In this document: in pieces, positions 18,167-27,174 of the stretch | Layout: each line of letters starts with the position of its first letter | Position numbering within the stretch: the first letter of the stretch is position 1 | Assembly: GCA_903858275.1 (NCBI GenBank) | Contig: CAIOIC010000018.1 | Location: 49,143-113,142 of the forward strand | Length of the DNA stretch: 64,000 nucleotides | Direction: 5' to 3' | From: an uncultured Verrucomicrobia subdivision 3 bacterium | Lineage (GTDB): Bacteria; Verrucomicrobiota; Verrucomicrobiia; Limisphaerales; UBA11358 | Notes under the pieces: generated by a model | What the model saw: only the letters and a program-made list of their open reading frames with translations | The model's database searches: none | What the model was told of the DNA's origin: nothing | Program-made: the position numbers and the translations under genes

Positions 18167-18361
18167 TTATTCAACGGTTGTGCGCACAAACTCCAAGATC
18201 GATTCTCGTGTGATTCGCTTATGTCGTAACGCACAAGACGATTTCAAGAGACCCCGTTCAAGGAGCCGGTAAACACTATTATTGCTGACCGCCAGCATCA
18301 CTGCGACTTCTGGAACGGTGTAAAACAGCCGCTCCAGTCCTAGATTGCTATCATGCTTCAT
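18167..18361 (-). CDS. Excisionase-like MerR/HTH_17 DNA-binding protein
   Basis: FYTVPEVAVMLAVSNNSVYRLLERGLLKSSCALRHKRITRESILEFV; start trimmed to MKHDSN. Confidence 0.75.
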   Translation of the reverse strand: MKHDSNLGLERLFYTVPEVAVMLAVSNNSVYRLLERGLLKSSCALRHKRITRESILEFVRTTVE

Positions 18362-18637
18362 GGAAGTATGGTTGCTTTCTCCGCCAGTTGCCGGTCGTAG
18401 CCGTAGGCTGGCGGCCCCGAAGATCATTCGAGACAGTCACGCGAGGTGGATTGTCAAAGAACGACTTCAGAGAGAATCAGGTCACCACTTCCAACAATGG
18501 GTTGGAAGGGAAAGGACCTAATGTTCGGAGGTCAAGCGGCAGATTCCAACCCACCGCTCAAGGGAGATAACGACAAAAGAGCGAGAATTCTTACAACAAA
18601 ATCTCGTCTTTGAAACTTGCTCTTGATTGCGGGTGCG

Positions 18638-18857
18638 GGGTGACAAATAGGGCAGGGCAGGTTGAGCGTCTCGTGGTCAGATGGTTTTTTGGGAGAAAAA
18701 ATGTCACCCCTTTTTGTCACCCCCGGCGGTTAAAAAACGGGTGAAATGGGGAAAATTGGGAAAGCGAAAACGGGTGATCAAAAACTTTGGATCCACCTGT
18801 GGTCATTGGGTGAAGTGACGACTGGTGACTTGGAGTGAAAAGGGCGGAAAAGGGTGA
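18638..18857. repeat. Cluster of seven GGGTGA/TCACCC motifs
   Basis: GGGTGA at 18638, 18739, 18772, 18808, 18852; TCACCC at 18704 and 18718. Confidence 0.65.
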
Positions 18858-18874
18858 AAAATGACCAAACATCC

Positions 18875-18912
18875 TTGCGAACGAGACGCTCTACCAACTG
18901 AGCTAAGACCCC
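18875..18912 (-). pseudogene. 5' half of a tRNA, probably tRNA-Ala(CGC), ending at the anticodon loop
   Basis: GGGGTCTTAGCTCAGTTGGTAGAGCGTCTCGTTCGCAA; intact D-arm, no matching 3' anticodon stem or T-arm follows. Confidence 0.75.
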
Positions 18913-19065
18913 ATCCAGAATCACGGTAGCCACCGAAAAGTGACGGCGGCTACTATGGCGCAAAGCGCCGCGCAATCAAGTAAAAAGACGGCTGGCGAAC
19001 CCCTAATGATCGGGCCGGCTTGAAAAATCTTTTTCTACATCATTACTCAGCATATCCTCTGCGCA

Positions 19066-21900
19066 GTGAAGCGGCGAAACTCATTTTTGATTTTCTGGCT
19101 GGCGTGGTTGTGTTGCGCGGGGCGGAACACGGCAGCGGATTCGCCCTTCGTCGTGGACGTTTGGGGCACCGCCGCCGGGCTGCCCCAAAGTTCCGTCATT
19201 GCGCTGACCCAGACCCGCGAAGGTTACCTCTGGCTGGGCACGCTCAACGGCTTGGTGCGGTTCGATGGCAATTCCTTCACCCGCTTCAATGTCAATAACA
19301 CGCCCGGCCTGCCGGACAACCGCATCATCTTTTTATTCGAGGATAGCCGGACCAATCTCTGGGTTGGCACCGAGGCGGGGGGCCTGTGCGCCATCAAGAA
19401 CGGCGCGGTGAAAAACTTTGATTCCGGTTCCGCCTCGGGAAAAATCACCTTTGCCTACGAGGATGAATCGGGAACCGTCTGGTTTAGTGCGGCGGATGGG
19501 AAATTTCTTTGCTGGAAAAACGGACAGCTGGAATCCAATCCGCAAATCTTTTCCGCCCAGTTGTTTTACCGCGCGGCGCATATTCTTGTTCCCGGCAAAA
19601 ACGGCGTGGTTTGGCGGTTACAAAGCGGTCGGGTGGAAAAACGCCGCGGCGAGCGGTTGGAGAAAACCTGGGACTCGGCTCCATGGGGCAATACTCATGT
19701 GTCCGCCGCGATTGAGGATCGCGAGGGCAATCTGCTGGTCGCGACCCTTGGCTCGGGAGTTTTTTGGTTGGATAACGTTGGTAACTGGCGGCGGATTGGA
19801 TTGGAGCAGGGGCTTTCCCACAACACGGTTCTGGCTGCGGCTTTTGACCGGGAAGGCAATTTGTGGGTCGGCACGGATGGCGGCGGATTGAACCGGATTA
19901 AGAAAAAATCTTTTGCGGTGCCCGCCGGCTTGCATCCGTGGGTGGCGCAATCTGCTGCCGGGGACGCGCAAGGTGGCATTTGGGTGGCCTACAATGGCCA
20001 GGGACTTTCCTGCTGGCGCACCAATGCCGCGATTGATTACGGCATTGGCACCGCTGGCAACGCCTGGTCGGTCCTGGTGGACCGGCGGGAGCAAGTTTGG
20101 GCTGGCACGCGCGGGGAGGGATTATTCCGGTTTGCCGCCAATAATTTTCAACCGGTTGCCGGCGTGGAAAAAATCGGTCAGCAAATCTTCGCATTGTTTG
20201 AATCTCGCGACGGAACAATCTGGGCGGGTGGAAAAAACGGCTTGGCCGGTTTTGACGGCACCGGGTGGAAAATGTTTTCGGCTAAGGAGGGTTTGCCCCC
20301 CCATTCCATCCGGGCGCTGGCTGAAGACGCGACCGGAAATCTTTGGCTTGGCACCGAGGGTGGCGGCTTGTTTCGTCTGCGTGGTGGAAAAATTTCCAAT
20401 GCCAATGCTCCGGTGAAAGATGTTTCCTGCCTGCTGGTTGACCGGGATGGCGTCCTGTGGGTCGGCACTTCCGGTCATGGTCTCGCGCGATGGGAAAATG
20501 GAAAATGGAGTGTCTGTTCTACCATTCATGGCGGTTTGGTCAGCGACAGCATTGGTTATTTGTTGGACGACGCTGCGGGTAATCTGTGGCTGGGCTCGTA
20601 TGAGGGTTTGTTGCGGATCAGCAAAAAATCCGCGGCTGATTTCGCTGCGGGCGTGGTGAAAACCATTGCCTGCCGCACCTTTTTCACCCGTGAATGTTCT
20701 GCTGGTGCCCAGCCGGCGGCGCTGCGCACGCAGGATGGTAAAATGTGGTTTCCAACTATTGGCGGATTGCTTTCGATCAATCCGGCGGAGTTGAATCCCA
20801 ACACCAATCCGCCGCCGGTTGTCATCGAGTCGGTGGTGGTGGACGGCGTGGAACAAAATAATAACCTGCTCGTTTCCATTGCCAATCAATCCGTCACGAT
20901 GACGCCGGCCAACGAGCAATTGGAAATTCATTTCACCAGCTTGAACTTTTCCGCGCCGAAGGGCGCGCAGTTTGGCGCGCGGTTCAAATTCCGTATGGAA
21001 GGCCGTGATAAAAACTGGACGGACATCGGTGGCGAGCGGGTGGCGCATTTCAATAAAATCAGCCCCGGCCAGTATTTGTTTCGGGTTATCGCCTGCAATG
21101 AAGACGGCGTGTGGAACGATTCTGGCGCGACACTGGCCGTCACCGTGGAGCCGCCATTCTGGCGCACGTCTTGGTTTGTTGCGGCGGCGCTGCTGGTGTT
21201 GCTCGGCACGTTGGCAGGAATCATCTATCTGCTGTCCACGGCCAAACTGAAACGCCAGTTGCGCGCGGCGCGGCAGAAGGAATTGATCGAGCGGGAACGC
21301 GCCCGCATCGCCCGCGATTTGCACGACCAGCTTGGTGCGAACCTGACACAGGTCACGCTGCTGGGTGAGCTGGCCCAGACCGACAAGCACTTGCCGGAGG
21401 AAGTGGATCTGCACGCGCAGCAAATCATCGAGACCGCCCGCGATACGACGCGGTCGCTCGATGAAATAGTCTGGGCGGTGAATCCCGCTAACGACACCCT
21501 GGAAGGGTTGGTAAATTACGTCTGCAAATACGCCCAGGATTATTTTGAACTGGCGGGGGTGAGTTTTCGTGCCGAGCTGCCGACGCAGTTGCCCGCCACC
21601 CCGATTCCGCCGGAAGTGCGCCATAATGTTTTTCTCGCCTTCAAGGAGGCGGTGAACAATGTTGTCAAACACGCCCATGCTGCCGAGGCTCGCGTGCGGT
21701 TGCAGTTGGAGCCGGGAAAATTCATTCTGACCGTCACGGACAATGGTTGCGGGTTCGGCGATGTTTCTGAAAAGAAACTTCGAAATGGTCTTAAGAATAT
21801 GCGCAAACGTCTGGCCGACATTCGCGGTGAGTTCGAGGTTTCGTCCGGCGCTGGCGGCGGCACGGTGGTGAAACTTACAGTTCCCATTTTGAATTCATAA
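19066..21900 (+). CDS. Two-component sensor kinase with periplasmic beta-propeller repeats, Y_Y_Y-type domain and HisKA_3/HATPase
   Basis: Repeated GNLWVGT(D/E)GGGL blades; ERARIARDLHDQLGANLTQVTLL; DNGCGF. Confidence 0.92.
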   Translation: MKRRNSFLIFWLAWLCCAGRNTAADSPFVVDVWGTAAGLPQSSVIALTQTREGYLWLGTLNGLVRFDGNSFTRFNVNNTPGLPDNRIIFLFEDSRTNLWVGTEAGGLCAIKNGAVKNFDSGSASGKITFAYEDESGTVWFSAADGKFLCWKNGQLESNPQIFSAQLFYRAAHILVPGKNGVVWRLQSGRVEKRRGERLEKTWDSAPWGNTHVSAAIEDREGNLLVATLGSGVFWLDNVGNWRRIGLEQGLSHNTVLAAAFDREGNLWVGTDGGGLNRIKKKSFAVPAGLHPWVAQSAAGDAQGGIWVAYNGQGLSCWRTNAAIDYGIGTAGNAWSVLVDRREQVWAGTRGEGLFRFAANNFQPVAGVEKIGQQIFALFESRDGTIWAGGKNGLAGFDGTGWKMFSAKEGLPPHSIRALAEDATGNLWLGTEGGGLFRLRGGKISNANAPVKDVSCLLVDRDGVLWVGTSGHGLARWENGKWSVCSTIHGGLVSDSIGYLLDDAAGNLWLGSYEGLLRISKKSAADFAAGVVKTIACRTFFTRECSAGAQPAALRTQDGKMWFPTIGGLLSINPAELNPNTNPPPVVIESVVVDGVEQNNNLLVSIANQSVTMTPANEQLEIHFTSLNFSAPKGAQFGARFKFRMEGRDKNWTDIGGERVAHFNKISPGQYLFRVIACNEDGVWNDSGATLAVTVEPPFWRTSWFVAAALLVLLGTLAGIIYLLSTAKLKRQLRAARQKELIERERARIARDLHDQLGANLTQVTLLGELAQTDKHLPEEVDLHAQQIIETARDTTRSLDEIVWAVNPANDTLEGLVNYVCKYAQDYFELAGVSFRAELPTQLPATPIPPEVRHNVFLAFKEAVNNVVKHAHAAEARVRLQLEPGKFILTVTDNGCGFGDVSEKKLRNGLKNMRKRLADIRGEFEVSSGAGGGTVVKLTVPILNS

Positions 21901-21939
21901 TCGTAATCTTAATCCTAATCGGCAGCGGGATTACGATTA
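21898..21939. repeat. 11-bp perfect inverted repeat between sensor kinase and response regulator
   Basis: TAATCGTAATC 21898-21908 / GATTACGATTA 21929-21939. Confidence 0.8.
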
Positions 21940-21951
21940 AACCAGATACCA

Positions 21952-22590
21952 ATGTCTATCTCTGTTTCCATCGTCGAAGATAACGATAAGCTGCGCGGCA
22001 CGCTCGCCAAGGTGATTGGCCGCGCCGAAGGTTTCCGTTTTGTCAGCGACTACGCGAATGCGGAGTATGCCATTGCTGATTTGCCCAAGGCGAAGCCGGA
22101 CGTCGTCCTGATGGATATTAATTTGCCGGGCATGAACGGCGTGGAATGTGTCCGAAAACTGAAGGCGCTGATGCCGCAGTTGCAGGTGATGATGCTGACC
22201 GTTTACGAGGATACGGAGAGCATCTTCAACGCCCTGGCCGCCGGCGCGAATGGCTATATGCTCAAGCGCACGCCGACCAGGGAATTGATCGAGGCCGTTC
22301 GCGAGGTGCATCGCGGCGGTTCGCCCATGACGACCCACATTGCGCGGTTGGTGGTGCAGTCGTTTCAAAAACCCTTTGCGCCGGCACCGGCGGCGGGCGG
22401 TGATTTGGCGGAGCTTTCCGAGCGTGAACAGCAGGTGCTCGACTTGCTCGCGCAAGGTTTGATTTACAAGGAAATCGCCGAGAAACTCGGCATTAGTTAC
22501 GAGACTGTCCATACTTACATCCGGCGAATCTACGAAAAGTTGCAAGTGCGGACGCGCACGGAGGCGGTGGCGAAATTCCTGCAGCGGTGA
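21952..22590 (+). CDS. NarL/LuxR-family response regulator
   Basis: Receiver DVVLMDINLPGMNG; HTH LSEREQQVLDLLAQGLIYKEIAEKLGISYETVHTYIRRIYEKLQVRTRTEA. Confidence 0.95.
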   Translation: MSISVSIVEDNDKLRGTLAKVIGRAEGFRFVSDYANAEYAIADLPKAKPDVVLMDINLPGMNGVECVRKLKALMPQLQVMMLTVYEDTESIFNALAAGANGYMLKRTPTRELIEAVREVHRGGSPMTTHIARLVVQSFQKPFAPAPAAGGDLAELSEREQQVLDLLAQGLIYKEIAEKLGISYETVHTYIRRIYEKLQVRTRTEAVAKFLQR

Positions 22591-23006
22591 TGGCACTAAT
22601 TCCGCCCCCAGACTTAACTTGCAAGGCCTTTACAATAATACAGATGTCATGAAACGACCAAAGAAATTATCTTGGCCGACAACACTAAATACGACCATCG
22701 AGATCTAGATTGGAAAAATAAATAATCTCGAATAAAAATCATACGCGTCACGTCAAGTAAATGAGTTCGCATGAAAAGCAATTTCCTATCAGTAATACGG
22801 CAAGCAATTCTTTCGTTTAGGGTTTTTTGACTAGCCACAGCCTCGTGATGGGCGAGTTATGAAGGAACTATCCGATTCTTCTTTTGTCATACGAATTATT
22901 GGCGCAGGAGTTTTTGACGCGGCTCGTATAATTGGCTGGCAAATCATTTGGATTTGTTTTGTGAAATACTTTTTACACTTCCGTCCGCGCTCGATTTCTG
23001 CGAGTA

Positions 23007-24353
23007 ATGTATCCACTCTGGCGTGTGCCTGCGGAACTGACAGGCCGAAACCACCGGAAAATGTATCATCAAATGTGGAATAGCTTGTGGTGCCCAATCA
23101 GTCAGATGGGGTGGTTTACTGCTTATCCGTTTGCCACCGCCTCAAGCTCGGTTTTTTATATTTTGCTGATTTTGATGGCGATTCCAACGACCCGCCGTTT
23201 TATAAAACCGTGGCTTGCGCACCCAATCCCACCGCATCAACAATACCTGCAAGGTTTTGACACCCTCCGAGGGTTTGCCGCCGCAATGGTTGTGATTGGC
23301 CATTGTTGGTGGGCAACTTATCCAATATTCGCGACCTCGCAGTTGGCCGCACCGTGGATTGGGTATGGCACAAAATGGGTTTCAATATTTGCTGTCCTTA
23401 GCGGATTTCTTATTTATCGATCCAGCCTCTCAGCCATCGAATCTGTTTCGGCGCTCCGCGATTACGTCGTGCGACGTTTCTTTCGCGTTTACCCAGTCTA
23501 TTTTCTCGGCATTTTAATGTGCTTGATTCTCGGCCAGTACAATGGCAATCCGTACGCAAGATCGGTGTCGTACTTTTTCTCCGATGTATTCATGTTCTTC
23601 ACGCTTAGCTGGCCGGGTGGCTTTGCCAATCCGCCAACCTGGAGCCTTTATGTTGAAGTCGCATTTTACGCCGCCCTGCCGCTTGCGCTTCTCGTCGTTA
23701 GGCAGAAAAGAATGTTGGCTTTCTGCTTCCTTGGTAGCGCAGCCATGTTATTGGCCGATAATGAAAGTCGTTTTTTCGCCCTTTGGAAATATTTTTTATT
23801 CGGCATCATCGCCTCCGAGCTTTCGCCTACGCTGACGCGTCGCACAGCATTATATTGCGCTACGGTTGGCGTGGGGCTTTTGCTTATTGATTTTAAGGGG
23901 CCATCTTTTGATTGGGCAGCCAAGATAGGCATCGGTTTAAAACATCCAGACGAACAGTCGGTCGGGCTAGGATTGGGATTCAGTCTGATCCTAGCCGGGC
24001 TCCCGCATCTCAATATGCTGGGCCGTGCACTGTCCGTGCTGCCGTTGCGGATGCTGGGCGTGATTTCGTATAGCGTCTACATAACACATTTTTTCTATAT
24101 CCTCGTAAATGTTCCCGAGATTGGCTTGCTCACTCGTGCCGGCACACAGCCAATGTATCAACACTTCTCGCAAATGCCATCGTACCCAGGCTGGTATTTG
24201 CCGCTGGTGTTCTTCCCGGGTGCGCTCTTCTGGGGATTAGTAAGCTTTTTGGTTATAGAACGGCCAGGCATACAATTGGGACGCCGCCTCCTGAAGGGAC
24301 ATTGGCCAAGTGTGCAGAATGACAGCTTAACACGAAGCAACGATACAAAATGA
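23007..24353 (+). CDS. Acyltransferase family 3 membrane protein
   Basis: GFDTLRGFAAAMVVIGHCWW, multiple TM segments; start uncertain. Confidence 0.9.
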   Translation: MYPLWRVPAELTGRNHRKMYHQMWNSLWCPISQMGWFTAYPFATASSSVFYILLILMAIPTTRRFIKPWLAHPIPPHQQYLQGFDTLRGFAAAMVVIGHCWWATYPIFATSQLAAPWIGYGTKWVSIFAVLSGFLIYRSSLSAIESVSALRDYVVRRFFRVYPVYFLGILMCLILGQYNGNPYARSVSYFFSDVFMFFTLSWPGGFANPPTWSLYVEVAFYAALPLALLVVRQKRMLAFCFLGSAAMLLADNESRFFALWKYFLFGIIASELSPTLTRRTALYCATVGVGLLLIDFKGPSFDWAAKIGIGLKHPDEQSVGLGLGFSLILAGLPHLNMLGRALSVLPLRMLGVISYSVYITHFFYILVNVPEIGLLTRAGTQPMYQHFSQMPSYPGWYLPLVFFPGALFWGLVSFLVIERPGIQLGRRLLKGHWPSVQNDSLTRSNDTK

Positions 24354-24590
24354 GTCGCCAATTTGCGTGAGCGGTCAATTTTAAAAATTGATTATTGTCA
24401 GCCACGTGGTGAGGAATGGTTCCGCTTTGTGTCTTTTTTGTTCAAATGCGGTTTTCAGTCCCGTATCCGCGGCGCTAAAATCCTTGATTGGTCGGTTGCT
24501 GCTGCTGATTGGAATAAAGAAGTCGGTGCAGAAGAGTGGCAGCAAATCACCGTTGGCTTTCCCGGTTTTGCCTGTTAATTTCAGCAACCA

Positions 24591-25519
24591 TGTCTGAAAC
24601 CTCCAGTGCGCCGCTGCCGCCATCCAAAGGGCAGGTTTTCCTGCGCCGATTGGCATCCACGGCGATTTTGTGGACGCTTATTCTTGCGGCCTTGTTTTCT
24701 GGCAACCGGTTTGTTTCTGATGGAATTTTCATTTTGTTGGTTGCGTTGCTGGCGCTGGCAGGGTTGGTGGAATTTTACGGCATCGCGGAAAAGCGCGGAA
24801 TGGTCAGTTTCAAGGTTTCCGGTGTGATCGGCGGTCTGTTGTTGATGGTGGGAACTTTCCTGAATCTCACCGGCCAGGTCGGCACATCTGGTTCGCCGGC
24901 GCGGGTGAATGATTTTGAAACCAGCTTTCTCATCCTGTTCGTCCTCGGCCTGTGTGTGAGGCAGTTCGTTTCAAAACGTAACGTGGCGGGCATTACCGCC
25001 ATCGCGACGACCCTTTTTGGCCTGATGTATGTGCCGTGGTTGCTGAACTTCATCCAGAAAATCAGCTTCTTTCCATTTCCGCCTGGCGCGCCGGCGGAAG
25101 CCGGAAAATATTTTCTGCTCTACTTCATCCTGGTCACCAAGTTCAGCGACATGGGCGCGTATGCCGTCGGCTCGCTCATTGGTCGGCACAAGATGATTCC
25201 GCGCATTAGTCCGGCGAAAACGTGGGAAGGTTTCGGTGGCGCGATATTGGTTTCGACCGCTGCCAGCCTGGCCTTCGTCTATTGCTTCGGCGCCAAGCTG
25301 GTCGGGATGAATTATTTGCACGCCACAATATTGGGCGTGGTCTTGAGCGTGGCGGCGGTCATCGGTGATTTGATTGAATCGCTGTTCAAGCGCGAGGCGG
25401 GCGTGAAGGATTCCGGCAAACTGTTCCCTGGCATCGGGGGCATTCTTGACCTGCTAGATAGCCTTTTGTTCAACGCCCCGCTGATGTATCTCTATCTGCG
25501 GCACGTTTTGATTTCATGA
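24591..25519 (+). CDS. cdsA: Phosphatidate cytidylyltransferase
   Basis: SPAKTWEGFGGAI, KDSGKLFPGIGGILDLLDSLLFNAPLMY. Confidence 0.93.
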
Positions 25520-25549
25520 GCCACAGATGGGCACAGATAAAACACAGAT
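25519..25549. repeat. Left arm of 31-bp imperfect inverted repeat flanking the GxxExxY gene
   Basis: AGCCACAGATGGGCACAGATAAAACACAGAT; 29/31 identical to the reverse complement of 25938-25968. Confidence 0.92.
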
Positions 25550-25916
25550 AAAGGCCGTGGAAAAAGACTGCTCGCTCCAGCCGGTGATGCGGCAACTCAT
25601 CGGCGCGGTGTTTGAAGTTCACAATGTTCTTGGCTACGGTTTTCTGGGAAAGGTTTATCAGCGTGCCATGCAGGTCGTTTTGCAGGTGCGTGGCGTGAAG
25701 GTGGAGCTGGAACCATGCATTCAGGTTCAGTTCAAAGGCGTGGTGGTCGGCGATTACGCTGCTGACCTGCTGGTTGAGGATAAAATCATTGTTGAATTGA
25801 AGACCGATGCAACCTATCAATCCTTCCACGAAGCTCAATTGCTCAACGAACTTCGTGGCACGGGAATTAAGCTGGGTTATTCGATCAACTTTGGCCGTGA
25901 AAAAAGTGTAATATAA
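25527..25916 (+). CDS. GxxExxY family protein (PD-(D/E)XK-like)
   Basis: IGAVFEVHNVLGYGFLGKVYQRAM; GDYAADLLVEDKIIVELKT. Confidence 0.9.
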   Translation: MGTDKTQIKAVEKDCSLQPVMRQLIGAVFEVHNVLGYGFLGKVYQRAMQVVLQVRGVKVELEPCIQVQFKGVVVGDYAADLLVEDKIIVELKTDATYQSFHEAQLLNELRGTGIKLGYSINFGREKSVI

Positions 25917-25937
25917 ACAGATGGTCTTTTAGTCCCA

Positions 25938-25968
25938 ATCTGTGTTTCATTTGTGCCCATCTGTGGCT
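25938..25968. repeat. Right arm of 31-bp imperfect inverted repeat
   Basis: ATCTGTGTTTCATTTGTGCCCATCTGTGGCT. Confidence 0.92.
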
Positions 25969-25983
25969 TGATTAATTTTTGAA

Positions 25984-27129
25984 ATGAAAAACGTCGTCTT
26001 ACTTGGCTCGACCGGCAGCATCGGCACCAGTACCGTCAAGGTGGCGGAAGATTTGCCGGATCAAATCCGACTCATTGGCCTCGCGGCGGGTGGCAATTCG
26101 GAACTGCTTCTCGCACAGACCCGCAAGCACGGGCCCGCCGTCATTTCTATCAGCGATCCGGCGAAGGCGAAAGCACTGCAAAACATCCTTGGCGTTTCTA
26201 CTCAGGTTTATTGCGGCAACGAGGGCTTGCTCAAGCTCGCCACGCTCCCGGCGGCGGACATCGTTTTGATTGCCATTGTTGGCACCGCCGGATTGCAACC
26301 CGCGCTGGCGGCGATTCGCGCCGGCAAGGATATCGCCGTCGCCTCAAAGGAAATCCTCGTTATGGCGGGCGAAATCGTGATGAAGGAGGCGCGCCGGCAT
26401 GGCGTGAAAGTCCTCGCCGTGGACAGCGAACATTCTGCAATTTTCCAGTGTCTCGACGGTAAGCCTGGTTCCTCTGTCCGCAAGCTTTGGCTCACCGCCA
26501 GCGGCGGGCCGTTTCGCAGCAAGACCGACTGGCCGAAGGAAAATTTTTCCGAGATCACTGTCGAACGAGCCCTCAAGCATCCGTCGTGGGTCATGGGCCG
26601 GAAGGTCACGATTGATTCCGCGACGTTGTTCAACAAGGGACTCGAGATGATTGAGGCGCGCTGGCTGTTCGACGTTGAGATGGCGCGCGTCGGGGTGGTA
26701 GTGCATCCGCAGAGCATCGTGCATTCGATGGTCGAGTTTGTGGACGGCTCGCTGATCGCGCAACTTTCCACGCCGGACATGTGCCTGCCCATTCAATACG
26801 CTCTGACGTATCCCGCCCGCTCGGCGAGCGACCGTGTGCAGACAAATTTTCCCAAGATCGGCACGCTCACGTTCGAGGATCCGGACACGGAGCGCTTCCC
26901 GTCCATCTTGCTTGCGCGGAGGGCAGGGGATACTTGCGGAACGCTGCCTGCCGTTTTCAATGCGGCGAATGAAGTCGCCGTCGAAGCCTTTGTGAACCGG
27001 AAAATCAATTTCCCGCAGATCACCGAAACCGTCCGGCGTGTGATGGACGCCCATAAGGTTGTTGACCATCCGACACTGGAAAAAATTTTGGAAGCGGACG
27101 CCTGGGCGCGGTGCGAGGCGGCGCGGTAA
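25984..27129 (+). CDS. dxr: 1-deoxy-D-xylulose 5-phosphate reductoisomerase
   Basis: LLGSTGSIGTSTV; DSEHSAIFQCL; HPSWVMGRKVTIDSATLFNKGLEMIEA. Confidence 0.97.
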   Translation: MKNVVLLGSTGSIGTSTVKVAEDLPDQIRLIGLAAGGNSELLLAQTRKHGPAVISISDPAKAKALQNILGVSTQVYCGNEGLLKLATLPAADIVLIAIVGTAGLQPALAAIRAGKDIAVASKEILVMAGEIVMKEARRHGVKVLAVDSEHSAIFQCLDGKPGSSVRKLWLTASGGPFRSKTDWPKENFSEITVERALKHPSWVMGRKVTIDSATLFNKGLEMIEARWLFDVEMARVGVVVHPQSIVHSMVEFVDGSLIAQLSTPDMCLPIQYALTYPARSASDRVQTNFPKIGTLTFEDPDTERFPSILLARRAGDTCGTLPAVFNAANEVAVEAFVNRKINFPQITETVRRVMDAHKVVDHPTLEKILEADAWARCEAAR

Positions 27130-27174
27130 GGTTTGCGGTAATTTCCTTCAGTGATATAATCTCCACCGATTGAC

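Noticed and set aside
18778-18975. 65-aa minus-strand ORF containing LAQLVERLVRKD
   Set aside because: This peptide is the well-known false translation of a tRNA D-arm; the region is the tRNA fragment.
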